Below, piece by piece: positions 42,916 through 51,355 of a stretch of DNA of 64,000 nt (position 1 is its first letter; every line of letters begins with the position of its first letter). This DNA is from Acidiferrimicrobium sp. IK. GTDB lineage: Bacteria > Actinomycetota > Acidimicrobiia > Acidimicrobiales > Palsa-688. The DNA lies in the NCBI RefSeq assembly GCF_025499425.1, contig NZ_JAIMCB010000007.1, forward strand, positions 124,001 to 188,000, written 5' to 3'. The position numbers and the translations under genes are program-made. The notes beneath the pieces are model-generated. The model saw only the letters and a program-made list of their open reading frames with translations, was not told where the DNA came from and did not search any database.

Positions 42916-43500
42916 ATGTCTGACCGTGGCCTGACACACATCGACCCCCTCGGCCGTGCCCGCATGGTCGATGTGACCCCCAAGGAGGCCACCCACCGGC
43001 GGGCCATCGCCCGCTGCAAGGTCTTCATGAAGCAGGAGACCACCTCCAAGGTGGCCAGCAACGCGATGTCCAAGGGCGACGTGCTCGGCGCGGCGCGCAT
43101 CGCAGGCATCCAGGCGGCGAAGCGCACCGCCGACATGATCCCGCTTTGCCACCCGCTGCTCGTCGGGGCGGTGACCATCAACTTCCAGATCGGCGAGAAC
43201 TTCGTCGAGGTCGAAACCCAGGTGGAGACCGTCGACCGCACCGGGGTGGAGATGGAGGCCATGACCGCCTGCTCCATCTCGGCGCTGACCATCTACGACA
43301 TGTGCAAGTCCGCGGACCGCTCGATGGTGATCGGCGAGCTGGCGCTTTGGGAGAAGACCGGCGGCCGCAGCGGCCAGTGGCGCCGTCCCGCCGAGAGCCT
43401 GGACCAGCCGCTGGTCAACACCCCGCCGGCCAACTTCACCAGCCTCGACGACGACATCGACGAGCTGATCGGCGACGGCGCCGACGACCCGCTCAGCTGA
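42916..43500 (+). CDS. moaC: Cyclic pyranopterin monophosphate synthase
   Basis: Converts 3',8-cyclo-GTP to cPMP after MoaA. 194 residues with MVDVTPKEATHRRAIARCKV, GIQAAKRTADMIPLCHPL, TGVEMEAMTACSISALTIYDMCKSADRSM (active-site Lys and Asp). The C-terminal tail past residue 160 (about 35 residues, acidic) is longer than in most MoaC. With moeA and moaA this gives three of the cofactor steps; moaD, moaE and mog are not in view. Confidence 0.95.
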   Translation: MSDRGLTHIDPLGRARMVDVTPKEATHRRAIARCKVFMKQETTSKVASNAMSKGDVLGAARIAGIQAAKRTADMIPLCHPLLVGAVTINFQIGENFVEVETQVETVDRTGVEMEAMTACSISALTIYDMCKSADRSMVIGELALWEKTGGRSGQWRRPAESLDQPLVNTPPANFTSLDDDIDELIGDGADDPLS

Positions 43501-43654
43501 CCTCCGTGCCGGCCGGGCAGGTACCGCTGGCGGCCCTCGCACGAGGGCACTAGCCTCCTCCCATCGCCCCGCAGGTCGGGGTACGCACGAGTAGTAGAGC
43601 CGGCCAGGGCTCCCGGAGAGCGGGTATCCACCGTTCACGGAGGCCAGGGGTTTA

Positions 43655-43668
43655 CGGTTCCTGAACCG
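43655..43668. promoter_or_regulatory. 14-bp palindrome before the GlpR-like gene
   Basis: CGGTTC-CT-GAACCG is perfect and lies 27 bp upstream of the ATG at 43695. Possible operator. TTTACG just before it may be a -35. Confidence 0.45.
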
Positions 43669-43694
43669 AAAGCAGGCGTAGGAGTTTGACGTTC

Positions 43695-44390
43695 ATGTTG
43701 CTGGTCCTGGCACTCGTATGGGGAGCTTTCCTCGTGTGGTGGTTGCGCTCCCGGGCGCAGGGGACCTTCGGCGACTCCGTCGGCACCTTCCGCCGCCATC
43801 TCCGGGTGTTGGAGCGCACCGCCCCCGTCACGGTCCGCCCGGCTAACCGGCTGCGGGGACCGCAGATGGTGCCCGCCTACCGGCCCCCGGCCGGGATCCA
43901 AGGGCCGCCCCGCCCGCCGAGCAGCCAGGCCCGCCGCTCGATGGCCGCCGCTCCCGGCGGCGCCGACCTGCGCCGCCGCCAGACTCTCAAGCGCCGCCGC
44001 GACGTGCTGTTCCTGCTGGCCGTAGCGGTCGTCGCCACCCTGGTCATGGCCGCCGCCACCCGCTCCGGCAGCCTGATCATGCTGCAAGTCGTCTCCGACT
44101 TGGCGATGGCCTCCTACGTCGCCCTGCTGGTCCGGATGCGCAACCTTGCCGCCGAGCGGGACATGAAGCTCACCTACATGCCCCGCGAGCGTGCGGCGCG
44201 GGCCACGGCCTACGACAACACCGGCGAGATCCCCGCCGGGTATGCCGCCGCCGGCTACGGAGCCGCCGGAGGCCGGCGCCCGGCCGGCCGGCGCTCCCAC
44301 ACCCAGGCTGGCTCCTCGTCAGGTCAGGGCTACGGCGGCTACGGGTACGGCAGCTACGGCGAGCTGGCCATGCGCCGGGCCGCCAACTAG
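43695..44390 (+). CDS. GlpR/SepX-like actinobacterial divisome membrane protein (candidate)
   Basis: A 231-residue protein: N-terminal membrane helix (LLVLALVWGAFLVWWLRSR), a basic Pro/Arg/Ala cytoplasmic linker with QMVPAYRPP, two more helices (about 103-122 and 126-146), a short charged loop with YMPRERA and a Gly/Tyr/Ser tail (GQGYGGYGYGSYGELAMRR). This order and the galU-moeA neighbourhood fit GlpR of Corynebacterium and SepX of Streptomyces, division proteins that recruit the gephyrin-like Glp. The match is by architecture and synteny, not by a diagnostic motif. ATG at 43695 is chosen: AGGAG is 10 nt before; TTG at 43686 is too close. Confidence 0.7.
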   Translation: MLLVLALVWGAFLVWWLRSRAQGTFGDSVGTFRRHLRVLERTAPVTVRPANRLRGPQMVPAYRPPAGIQGPPRPPSSQARRSMAAAPGGADLRRRQTLKRRRDVLFLLAVAVVATLVMAAATRSGSLIMLQVVSDLAMASYVALLVRMRNLAAERDMKLTYMPRERAARATAYDNTGEIPAGYAAAGYGAAGGRRPAGRRSHTQAGSSSGQGYGGYGYGSYGELAMRRAAN

Positions 44391-44414
44391 CACCGCCTGC
44401 CCCCGCAGCATCCG

Positions 44415-45119
44415 TTGCAGGACCCAGGCCGCCCCGGCCCCGACGTCGAGCACCGGGGACCGACTGGGCGGCCCGAGCTGGCCGAGCTGTCTGACGACAT
44501 CCGCAGCCGCCTCGGCGACGTCAACGCGGCCCGCGAGGCGGGCCTCGCCGCCTGCCGGCGCACCATCCGCTCGGCGGGAAGCGCCATCCGGGCGGTGCAT
44601 CGCCGCCAAGCCGAGGACGTGGACCGGCACCTGGCCGAATGCGAGCACGCTTTGCGCGGCGCCCAAGACGCCCTGTCGCCTTTCCCGGCGGTGGCCTACG
44701 CCGGTTTCCTCCACGATGCCGAAAAGGAGTTCTCCGAGGCGGTCCTGACCAAGGCCCTCGTCGCCGGCGCTCCGCTGCCCTCCGCCTCCGAGCTCGGGGT
44801 CGGGCTGCCGGCGTGGCTCAACGGGCTGGCCGAGGCGGCCTCGGAGTTGCGCCGCCATCTCCTCGACCGGCTCCGGGGCGGCGACAGCGCGGTAGCCGAA
44901 GATCTCCTGGCGGCGATGGAGGACGTCTACGAGCTCCTCGCCGGCGTCGACTTCCCAGACGCGGTCACCGGCGGCCTGCGGCGGACCAACGACGCCCTGA
45001 GAGCGGTGCTCGAACGTTCCCGCAGCGATCTGACCACGACGCTGCTCCAACAGCGGCTCCAAGCCGCGCTCGAGGCCAACCTGCCTGCCGGCTCGCCGGC
45101 CCGGCCGCCGTCGTCGTGA
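44415..45119 (+). CDS. Translin-like (TRAX-type) helical protein
   Basis: A 234-residue all-helical protein. The ELSDDIRSRLGDVNAAREAG, CRRTIRSAGSAIRAVHRRQA and DAEKEFSEAVLTKALVAG segments match bacterial/archaeal translin homologues, in which Glu/Asp of AEKEFSEA lie where TRAX has its nuclease site. Function in bacteria is not established; nucleic-acid binding is plausible. TTG start at 44415; no ATG/GTG is in frame before the first conserved helix. 24 bp after the GlpR-like gene, so possibly same transcript. Confidence 0.75.
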   Translation: MQDPGRPGPDVEHRGPTGRPELAELSDDIRSRLGDVNAAREAGLAACRRTIRSAGSAIRAVHRRQAEDVDRHLAECEHALRGAQDALSPFPAVAYAGFLHDAEKEFSEAVLTKALVAGAPLPSASELGVGLPAWLNGLAEAASELRRHLLDRLRGGDSAVAEDLLAAMEDVYELLAGVDFPDAVTGGLRRTNDALRAVLERSRSDLTTTLLQQRLQAALEANLPAGSPARPPSS

Positions 45120-45158
45120 GGCGCAGTTCCCGCTGCGCTAGGCTGTGACTTCCCGTAC

Positions 45159-45231
45159 GGGGGTGTAGCTCAGCTGGAAGAGCGTCGCGTTCGCAATGCG
45201 AAGGCCGTGGGTTCGAGTCCCATCACCTCCA
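45159..45231 (+). tRNA. tRNA-Ala (anticodon CGC)
   Basis: 73 nt with complete cloverleaf: acceptor GGGGGTG/CACCTCC with the alanine-identity G3-U70 pair, D-stem GCTC/GAGC, anticodon loop TTCGCAA with CGC at 34-36 after T33, and T-arm GTGGG-TTCGAGT-CCCAT. No encoded CCA. Its 3' end marks the left edge of the mobile debris. Confidence 0.95.
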
Positions 45232-46192
45232 CCGAGCCCACCGACAACGCCCGCCCCCGCGGCGCCCGCCACAGGTTCACCAGCAAGTAGTCGCTCTCGT
45301 CGGCCTCGGCCACAGCGTCGCGCTCGGCGCGATAGGCGTCGTGCAGCCACACCAGGTCCCTGGTCACCGGAACTACCCTCGGGTAGACGGACTTGGCCAG
45401 CGCCCCGTTCTCGTTATCCTCACGGCGCAGCACGTGCAGATGTGGCCCGGCGACCCTGCAGCCGAGATGGACCGCAGAAGGCACCAGATGCAGATCCGCC
45501 AGGTGGAGCCCGCACAGCTCCGCCACCCGCAGTCCGGTGGCGTAAAGAGCCTCGACCACGAAACGGTCCCGGACGTTGGCACAGGCATCCACCAGGGAGC
45601 CCACCTGCTCTCTGGCCAAGGTGGCCGGCGCCTGCTCAACCCGCCGGCGGCGGACCCTGCGGCGGTTGACCACCGTGCGGCCGGTCCGTTCCCCTCGATC
45701 CCAGCGCGCCGGGGGGAACCGCAGCTCGGCTCGCACACTCAACGCCTCGGCCGCCGCTGCGTCGCTCCAGCCACGTGAAGCAGCGAAGCGAACAAACTCG
45801 ACGGCCGTGATCAAGATCCCATCGACGGTCACTGGCGAACGGGCCGGTGCGAGAGTCGACACGCTCGCGCCCGGGGCTTGCCGCCGGTTGCCGCCCGGCC
45901 GATGCTTGCGCGAGGGGGTGCGCTCCAGCCAGCGGGCGAAGCCAGCCAGCTGCTCGACGGTCGGCGACATCTCCTCCACCCCGGCCCCCGCCGCCCAGGT
46001 CAAGTAAAGAGCCAGCCGCCCCGCGTAGGTCCGAGCCGTTCCCGGCGAGCGACCCTCGCCGACGACAAGTACTCGCAGATACTCGCCGGCTCGACGGTGC
46101 TCCACATAGCGGTCATCGACGACCGTCCAGCCCTCCCGCCCATCCAGAGGCGAGACCGTCCGTTGAGCCCAGAACTCCACGGGACCGAACAT
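45232..46192 (-). pseudogene. Tyrosine recombinase/integrase, C-terminus missing
   Basis: About 320 residues of a Tn554-TnpA-like site-specific recombinase: SAM-like DNA-binding half (RSPGTARTYAGRLALYLTWAA) and the start of the catalytic domain with first catalytic Arg in ATGLRVAELCGLHLADLHLV. The expected HxxR, His and nucleophile Tyr are absent: after DYLLVNLWRAPRGRAL the frame runs on antisense through the tRNA. The break lies within about 15 bp of the tRNA 3' end. Its ATG (46192) is 11 bp from the GTG proposed for the divergent serine recombinase. Inactive. Confidence 0.85.
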
Positions 46193-46203
46193 ACGTGCGG
46201 GGT

Positions 46204-48387
46204 GTGACCGTCAACCCAACAGACGACTTCCACGACTGCCAATACAACCTTTCGCCAGGTGTGAAGGAGGCCCCCGCTGACCCCAAAAGAACATACCTGT
46301 ATGTCCGCCAGTCCACCCTGCGCCAGGTGTTGGAGAACACCGAGTCGACCAAGCGGCAGTACGCGCTGCGTGAACGGGCGGTGGCGTTGGGCTGGAAGCC
46401 CGACCAGGTCGTGGTGATCGACTCCGATCTGGGCCAGTCCGGGGCGGACGCCGACCGGGCCGGCTTCCAGCGTCTCGTCGCCGCGGTCGGCGTCGGAGAG
46501 GTCGGCGTGGTCCTCGGCCTGGAAGTCTCCCGCCTGGCCCGCAACTCTTCGGACTGGCACCGGCTGTTGGAGATCTGTGCGCTGGCCAACACGTTGATCC
46601 TCGACGAGGACGGCCTGTATGACCCGTCGCATTTCAACGACCGCCTGCTTTTGGGCATGAAGGGGACCATGTCCGAAGCGGAACTTCATGTGCTGCGGGC
46701 CCGGCTCATCGGCGGCCAGCTGGCCAAGGCCAGCCGCGGGGAGCTCGAGGTCCCCCTGCCGGTCGGCCTGGTCTATGACGCCACCGCCAAGGTGATCCTC
46801 GATCCCGACCAATCCGTGCAACAAGCCATACACCAGTTCTTCGAGACGTTCCGCCGGACCGGATCGGCCACCGGCACCGTGCGCGCCTTTCGCGAACAAG
46901 GCCTGCTCTTCCCCCGCCGGACCCAGTCAGGCCCGCACAAAGGCGAGCTGGCCTGGGGAGCTTTGCTGCACTATCGAGCCCTCAACGTGTTGAAAAACCC
47001 CCGCTACGCCGGAGCTTTCGCCTATGGGCGCACCCGGACGACCAAGCCCGGCCAACCCAGCGGCCTGCGTCACAGTCTTCCCCGCGACGAATGGCACACG
47101 CTCATCCTCGACGCCCATCCCGGCTACATCACCTGGGAGCAACACGAACAGAACCTGGCCCGGCTGCGGGCCAACTCCGCCGCCTATGGCGCCGAGCGCC
47201 GTCACGGACCGCCCCGCGAAGGACCGGCCCTCCTCCAAGGCCTGGCTGTCTGCGGACGCTGCGGCGGGCGCATGACCGTCCGCTATTACATGCGCCACGG
47301 CCAGCCCGTCCCCCAATACTGCTGCCAGTCCGAAGGCATCAAACGAGCCCAGTCCCCCTGCCAGCGGGTAGTCGGCGCCGATGTCGACCGGGCCATCGCA
47401 AACCTGCTGGTCGACACGATGACCCCCCTCGCGCTAGAGGTCGCGCTGTCGGTCCAAGACGAACTTGCCTCCCGGGCCGACGAGACCGACCGCATGCGCC
47501 GCCACCAGATCGAACGAGCCCGCTACGAAGCCGACCTGGCCCAGCGGCGCTACCTGCGCGTCGATCCCGACAACCGTCTCGTCGCCGCCACCCTCGAAGC
47601 AGAATGGAACAACAAGCTCCGCGCCCTCGACATCGCTCAGGAAGACTACGAGCGTCAACGCCAAGGCGACGCCCTCATCGATGACAACAATCGGGAACGC
47701 ATCCTGGCGCTCGCCACCGACTTCCCCCGCCTCTGGCAAGACCCCAACACCCCAGCACGCGAACGCAAACGCATGGCCCGACTGCTCATCAACGACGTCA
47801 CCCTGCTGCTCGGCAACCACGTACTCGACATACACGTGCGCTTCCGCGGCGGAGACACCCGCAGCCTCAAGCTGGCTCGCCCCAGGTCGATCACCGACCT
47901 CCGCAAACTCGACCCCGCCGTCGTGACCGAGATCGACCGACTCATCGACGACCACACCGACTCGGAGATAGCGGCCGCTCTCGACGCCGCCGGATACCAG
48001 CCCCCCGTCGGCGACCGCTTCACCATCTGGATCGTCTGGAAGATCCGCAAGACACACGGTCTCGGGTCCCGCCGAGAGCGGCTGCGCCGGCGAGGCATGC
48101 TCACACTCGACGAGATGGCCGAGACCCTGGGAGTGCATCCCCAAACGGTCAAAGACCGGGCCTCCCGGGGCCAGCTCGTCTCAGTCGTCTACAACGAAAA
48201 GCACGAGCGGCTCTACGCGCCACCTCAACCGGTGGCCACAATCGCCTGCGCCCACTGCGGCAAACCCATACCCGAACGCTGCAGCCAAGGTCAACGCCAA
48301 AAGTACTGCTGCGTGTCCTGCCGCACCGGCGCCTACGCCACCCGACGGCGTGCAGCAGGATGGGTCCGGCCCCCTCGGCGCCGATGA
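46204..48387 (+). CDS. Large serine recombinase
   Basis: A 727-residue recombinase that looks complete. N-terminal resolvase domain with catalytic Ser37 in YVRQSTLRQ, VSRLARNSSDWHRLLEIC, then recombinase domain, zinc ribbon (CGRCGGRM ... CC, about 349-376), coiled region, an extra helix-turn-helix near 632-672 (LTLDEMAETLGVHPQTVKDR) and a second Cys-rich ribbon (CAHCGKPIPERC ... CC, about 682-706). The last two modules are beyond the usual family layout. GTG at 46204 or at 46261 are both possible starts; longer upstream frame is antisense to the integrase. Its attachment sites are not identified. Confidence 0.87.
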   Translation: MTVNPTDDFHDCQYNLSPGVKEAPADPKRTYLYVRQSTLRQVLENTESTKRQYALRERAVALGWKPDQVVVIDSDLGQSGADADRAGFQRLVAAVGVGEVGVVLGLEVSRLARNSSDWHRLLEICALANTLILDEDGLYDPSHFNDRLLLGMKGTMSEAELHVLRARLIGGQLAKASRGELEVPLPVGLVYDATAKVILDPDQSVQQAIHQFFETFRRTGSATGTVRAFREQGLLFPRRTQSGPHKGELAWGALLHYRALNVLKNPRYAGAFAYGRTRTTKPGQPSGLRHSLPRDEWHTLILDAHPGYITWEQHEQNLARLRANSAAYGAERRHGPPREGPALLQGLAVCGRCGGRMTVRYYMRHGQPVPQYCCQSEGIKRAQSPCQRVVGADVDRAIANLLVDTMTPLALEVALSVQDELASRADETDRMRRHQIERARYEADLAQRRYLRVDPDNRLVAATLEAEWNNKLRALDIAQEDYERQRQGDALIDDNNRERILALATDFPRLWQDPNTPARERKRMARLLINDVTLLLGNHVLDIHVRFRGGDTRSLKLARPRSITDLRKLDPAVVTEIDRLIDDHTDSEIAAALDAAGYQPPVGDRFTIWIVWKIRKTHGLGSRRERLRRRGMLTLDEMAETLGVHPQTVKDRASRGQLVSVVYNEKHERLYAPPQPVATIACAHCGKPIPERCSQGQRQKYCCVSCRTGAYATRRRAAGWVRPPRRR

Positions 48388-48394
48388 CCACCAA

Positions 48395-49126
48395 TCAAGC
48401 CACTACGGCTTCCCCCACATCCCACCAGGAGGTGCAGTCAGTTGCCCAAGCCTTCGACGCCGGGTCCGCAGCCAGACAGAAATCCGGCCGGGTGCCATAG
48501 TGGGAGACGAAACGCACGTAGTCCGGTGTCGGCACGACCAGGCCGGCCACCGTGGTCGCCTTCAAGCACCCCATCCGGTCGGTCAACAGGGTCTTGGGCA
48601 CCCCGCCGATCGTCTCCATGCACTGCGCCAGGGCCGACAGGGTGGCGTCGGCCCCCAGGTTGTCGGCGAAGCACACGAAGCGGAACCGGCTCCACGCCAG
48701 CACCGCGCAGAACACGAACAGCGGGCCGATCTCGCCCCAGTCGAACACCAACATGTCCCCCGGCGTCCACACCCCCGGGCGCCGGCCCCGGTGGTGGTCG
48801 ATGCGCCACTGCGCCTTCGCGTCGGCGACCGCCCGGCGCAAGTTGCGCGCCGACCCCGTGTAACCCGCGGCCCGAACCGTCGGCAGCAGGCGCTTGGCCG
48901 TGATCTTCCCCTTGGTCTTCTCGACCCGCTCGGCGATCACCGCGGCGACGTCGTCATAGTTGTGCTCGACCGCACCAGCGCCCGGCGCCTCCCCAGCGGC
49001 AGTGGCCCGGGCCACCGCCCTCCTAACAGTCTTGTCCGTGCTGCCGCACACCTCGGCGGCAGCCCGATAGGAGCCGAGCTCCTTGTAGGCGGCGTGCATG
49101 TCCGTTTGTTCCCTCGCTGATTTCAT
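48395..49126 (-). pseudogene. IS21-family IstA transposase, C-terminus missing
   Basis: About 244 residues: N-terminal HTH (AAYKELGSYRAAAEVCGSTD), and an rve catalytic core with first Asp in LVFDWGEIGPL and second in LLTDRMGCLKA. At the expected SKGIVEN Glu motif the sequence changes to SKAWATD (about 48451), so the catalytic Glu and everything after, including istB, are gone; the remaining frame to 48395 is foreign. Not functional. Confidence 0.87.
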
Positions 49127-49253
49127 GGAGGTGTCCCCTCGGTCGGTCCGGCGGTTGGCTTGCACCGCCACCGTGACCGGCCGGGGAGACCCCAAGGTGG
49201 ATGCTTCAGCGAGAGGTGCGGACGCCTACAACGTCAACACTGCCGACACTCTC

Positions 49254-49297
49254 ATGGCCACCAGTGCGGACTTTCCATGGCCATAAGTGCGGACTTT
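49254..49297. repeat. IS21 terminal direct repeats
   Basis: ATGGCCA[CT][CA]AGTGCGGACTTT occurs at 49254-49274 and 49277-49297, 23 bp apart, upstream of istA. Multiple short repeats at the end are typical of IS21 elements and mark the surviving left end. Confidence 0.8.
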
Positions 49298-49328
49298 TTG
49301 GTGGCCATGGACACGAGGTCCTCAACCC

Positions 49329-49466
49329 TCCGCAATCCGGGCACGCCAACACCGGCGTCGCCGTCTCGACAGTCACCACCAGCTCCCCGCCCTCAGCGTC
49401 CTCCGCCGCGTGCACAGGCGTGAACCCGCGCAACCCGAACAGCACCGACGTAACCTCAACATCCAC
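49329..49466 (-). pseudogene. ISL3-family transposase N-terminal stub
   Basis: 46 codons reading VTSVLFGLRGFTPVHAAEDA and LVVTVETATPVLACPDCGG, the start of an ISL3 TnpA with its first zinc-ribbon CxxC. It stops where the IS21 terminal repeats begin, so IS21 probably inserted here. An imperfect inverted repeat (49469-49484, 49502-49518) lies just upstream. Confidence 0.65.
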
Positions 49467-49520
49467 CCGTGGCCTCCTGACCTGTTGCCTTCGACAGCAC
49501 TCAGGTTGGTGAGGCCACGG

Positions 49521-50002
49521 GCCCCACTGGTGGACCCTCAACCAGGACCCCCCACCTAAAGGATCAAGAGCCTCCAAACGACGAAGGCAGCAATCCCCAC
49601 GCCGCGCGGAGCAAGGCCCGGATCGACCCCGTCGAGGGTCGTCGCTACCGCAGCCGAAACGAGCGCGGCCAGGTAGATGGAGGGGACGAGCACTCGCAGC
49701 GTGCGGATCGGGGCTGTCCACCTTCGCGGCCAGGGCCTGGGCCGAGCCCCGGCGGATGTGGCCACCCAGGCCCGCTGACGTCGCCACACCTGGCATCCCA
49801 GCCGCTTGTGGTCTTGTGGCTGTCCTTCGGGCGTACCGAGGGTGAACACTGGCCGAATCGTTGGTGGGACGGGCCAGGGGAGCCCACGGCCCGAGCCGCT
49901 GCCGACTTTACTGTCCAGGCGGTGCAGCGCCGGAGCGGGTTGTCGGAGGCCAAACGCCGGTCCCGTACGTGGGGCTGCTCGTGGAATCGGAGAAGGGAAC
50001 CA
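49521..50002. other. Gap between mobile debris and ugpC
   Basis: No complete gene. Antisense codons from about 49700 down to 49556 read VLVPSIYLAALVSAAVATTL then GVGIAAFVVWRLLIL and stop, resembling the last two helices of an unknown membrane protein, perhaps a fragment left by the rearrangement. The rest shows no recognisable signal except the ribosome site of ugpC (GAGAAGGGA, 49990-49998). Confidence 0.4.
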
Positions 50003-51184
50003 GTGGCGTCAATCACGCTTGACCGGGTGTCGAAGCGCTACCCCAACGGCTTCCAGGCCGTGCACGACCTGAGCATCGATATAGCCGATGGGGAGTTCAT
50101 GGTCCTCGTGGGGCCGTCCGGTTGCGGCAAGACAACCGCTCTGCGCATGGTCGCAGGACTAGAGGACATCAGCTCTGGGACGCTGAGCATCGGAGGCCGG
50201 GTGGTCAACGAGGTCACGCCTCGGGAGCGGGACGTGGCTATGGTGTTCCAGAACTACGCCCTCTACCCTCACATGACGGTCGCGGACAACATCGGCTTCT
50301 CCCTGAAGTTGCGCAAGCTGTCGAAGTCCGAGACCAAGGAGAAGGTCCGGGCCGCCGCCGACGTCCTTGGGCTCACCGAGTGGCTCGACCGCAAGCCGGC
50401 CCAGCTCTCGGGTGGCCAGCGCCAGCGGGTGGCCATGGGAAGGGCGATCGTGCGCGATCCCAGGGTGTTCTTGATGGACGAGCCGCTCTCGAACCTCGAC
50501 GCCAAGTTGCGGGTGGAGATGCGGGCGGAGGTGGCGCGCATCCAGCGGCGTATCGGCGTGGCCGCCATCTATGTCACCCACGACCAGACCGAAGCGATGA
50601 CGATGGGGGACCGCGTGGCGGTGCTCGGCGGCGGGCGCCTTCAACAGTGCGACCAACCGCAGGTGCTCTACGACCGCCCCGCCAACCTATTCGTCGCCGC
50701 CTTCATCGGCTCGCCGGCCATGAACCTCTATCGGGCTGCCCTCGGGCAGGGCTCGGCCTCGGTGCATGTCGGCAGCCAGTCGATCTCTCTGCCCGAATCG
50801 CTACGCCGGGGCCGCCCGGGGCTGGTGCGCTACGCGGGGCGGCCGGTCGTGGTCGGGATCAGGGCGGAGGATCTCCACTTGGGTGGTCCGCCGCAGGCGG
50901 CGGAGGTGTGGGACGGGTGCCTGGAGGGTCGGGTGGAGCTGATCGAATCGCTCGGCTCCGAGATGCTCGTCCACTTCTCCTTCGACGCGGAACGGGCCGA
51001 CTTGAAAGATGTAGGTGTTGCCGACGGGGAGGCGGCCGAGGAAGGGTGGGTTGGCGCGTCCGACACGGGTATAGCCCGGGCCGAACCGAGGGCCGCGGTG
51101 ACGATCGGGCAGATGGTCCGTTTCGGTGTCGACCCAGACCGCCTGCACTTCTTCGACGCCGGTACCGGCGAGGCCATCGTCTGA
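50003..51184 (+). CDS. ugpC: Glycerol-3-phosphate/sugar ABC importer ATPase
   Basis: A 393-residue MalK/UgpC-type ATPase. Walker A GPSGCGKTT (about 38-46), signature LSGGQRQRVAMGRA, Walker B RVFLMDEPLSNLDAKLR, switch His in YVTHDQTEAMT, and a C-terminal TOBE/MOP regulatory region. An acidic insertion (VGVADGEAAEEGWVGASD) lies within the TOBE part. GTG at 50003 is set by GAGAAGGGA upstream. UgpC role is assigned from neighbours ugpB-A-E-Q. Confidence 0.9.
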   Translation: MASITLDRVSKRYPNGFQAVHDLSIDIADGEFMVLVGPSGCGKTTALRMVAGLEDISSGTLSIGGRVVNEVTPRERDVAMVFQNYALYPHMTVADNIGFSLKLRKLSKSETKEKVRAAADVLGLTEWLDRKPAQLSGGQRQRVAMGRAIVRDPRVFLMDEPLSNLDAKLRVEMRAEVARIQRRIGVAAIYVTHDQTEAMTMGDRVAVLGGGRLQQCDQPQVLYDRPANLFVAAFIGSPAMNLYRAALGQGSASVHVGSQSISLPESLRRGRPGLVRYAGRPVVVGIRAEDLHLGGPPQAAEVWDGCLEGRVELIESLGSEMLVHFSFDAERADLKDVGVADGEAAEEGWVGASDTGIARAEPRAAVTIGQMVRFGVDPDRLHFFDAGTGEAIV

Positions 51185-51245
51185 AGCTATGCCCGCCGGC
51201 GAGAACCGGCGCGGTGGGCCGAAGCGCCTGCCAGATTGGCCAAGT

Positions 51246-51337
51246 GTTAAGCGGTTGGTTGCCTTCGGGACTCCCTGGCTTAACGGTCGCTCTCTAGCTT
51301 CACACCGCCCAGTCCACCAGCGGACCGGCGAGCTAGA
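51246..51337. promoter_or_regulatory. Two inverted-repeat stem-loops between ugpC and ugpB
   Basis: GTTAAGC (51246-51252)/GCTTAAC (51278-51284) and TCTAGCT (51293-51299)/AGCTAGA (51331-51337) are perfect 7-bp inverted pairs in the 171-bp gap. They may be operators or RNA hairpins adjusting ugpC against ugpB output. Confidence 0.5.
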
Positions 51338-51355
51338 CCGACAGGGAGACTTCTG

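Larger units (their letters stand above)
45232..49520. mobile_element. Degraded integrative element / IS debris at tRNA-Ala
   Basis: About 4.3 kb from the tRNA 3' end to the ugp region containing: 3'-truncated tyrosine recombinase, intact large serine recombinase, truncated IS21 istA plus its terminal repeats, and an ISL3 transposase stub. No cargo gene. A matching copy of the tRNA 3' end (an attR) was not found before 50 kb, so the right edge is lost. Confidence 0.8.

Noticed and set aside
43501..43694. Molybdenum-cofactor or c-di-AMP riboswitch upstream of the GlpR-like gene
   Set aside because: No match to the conserved cores that I recognise; only a 14-bp palindrome is supportable.
45847..46203. 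N-terminal extension of the serine recombinase
   Set aside because: These codons are antisense to the integrase fragment and have no resemblance to a resolvase N-terminus.
49521..50002. Right attachment site matching the tRNA-Ala 3' end
   Set aside because: No copy of GGGTTCGAGTCCC or CATCACCTCCACC is visible here, so element boundaries on this side remain unknown.
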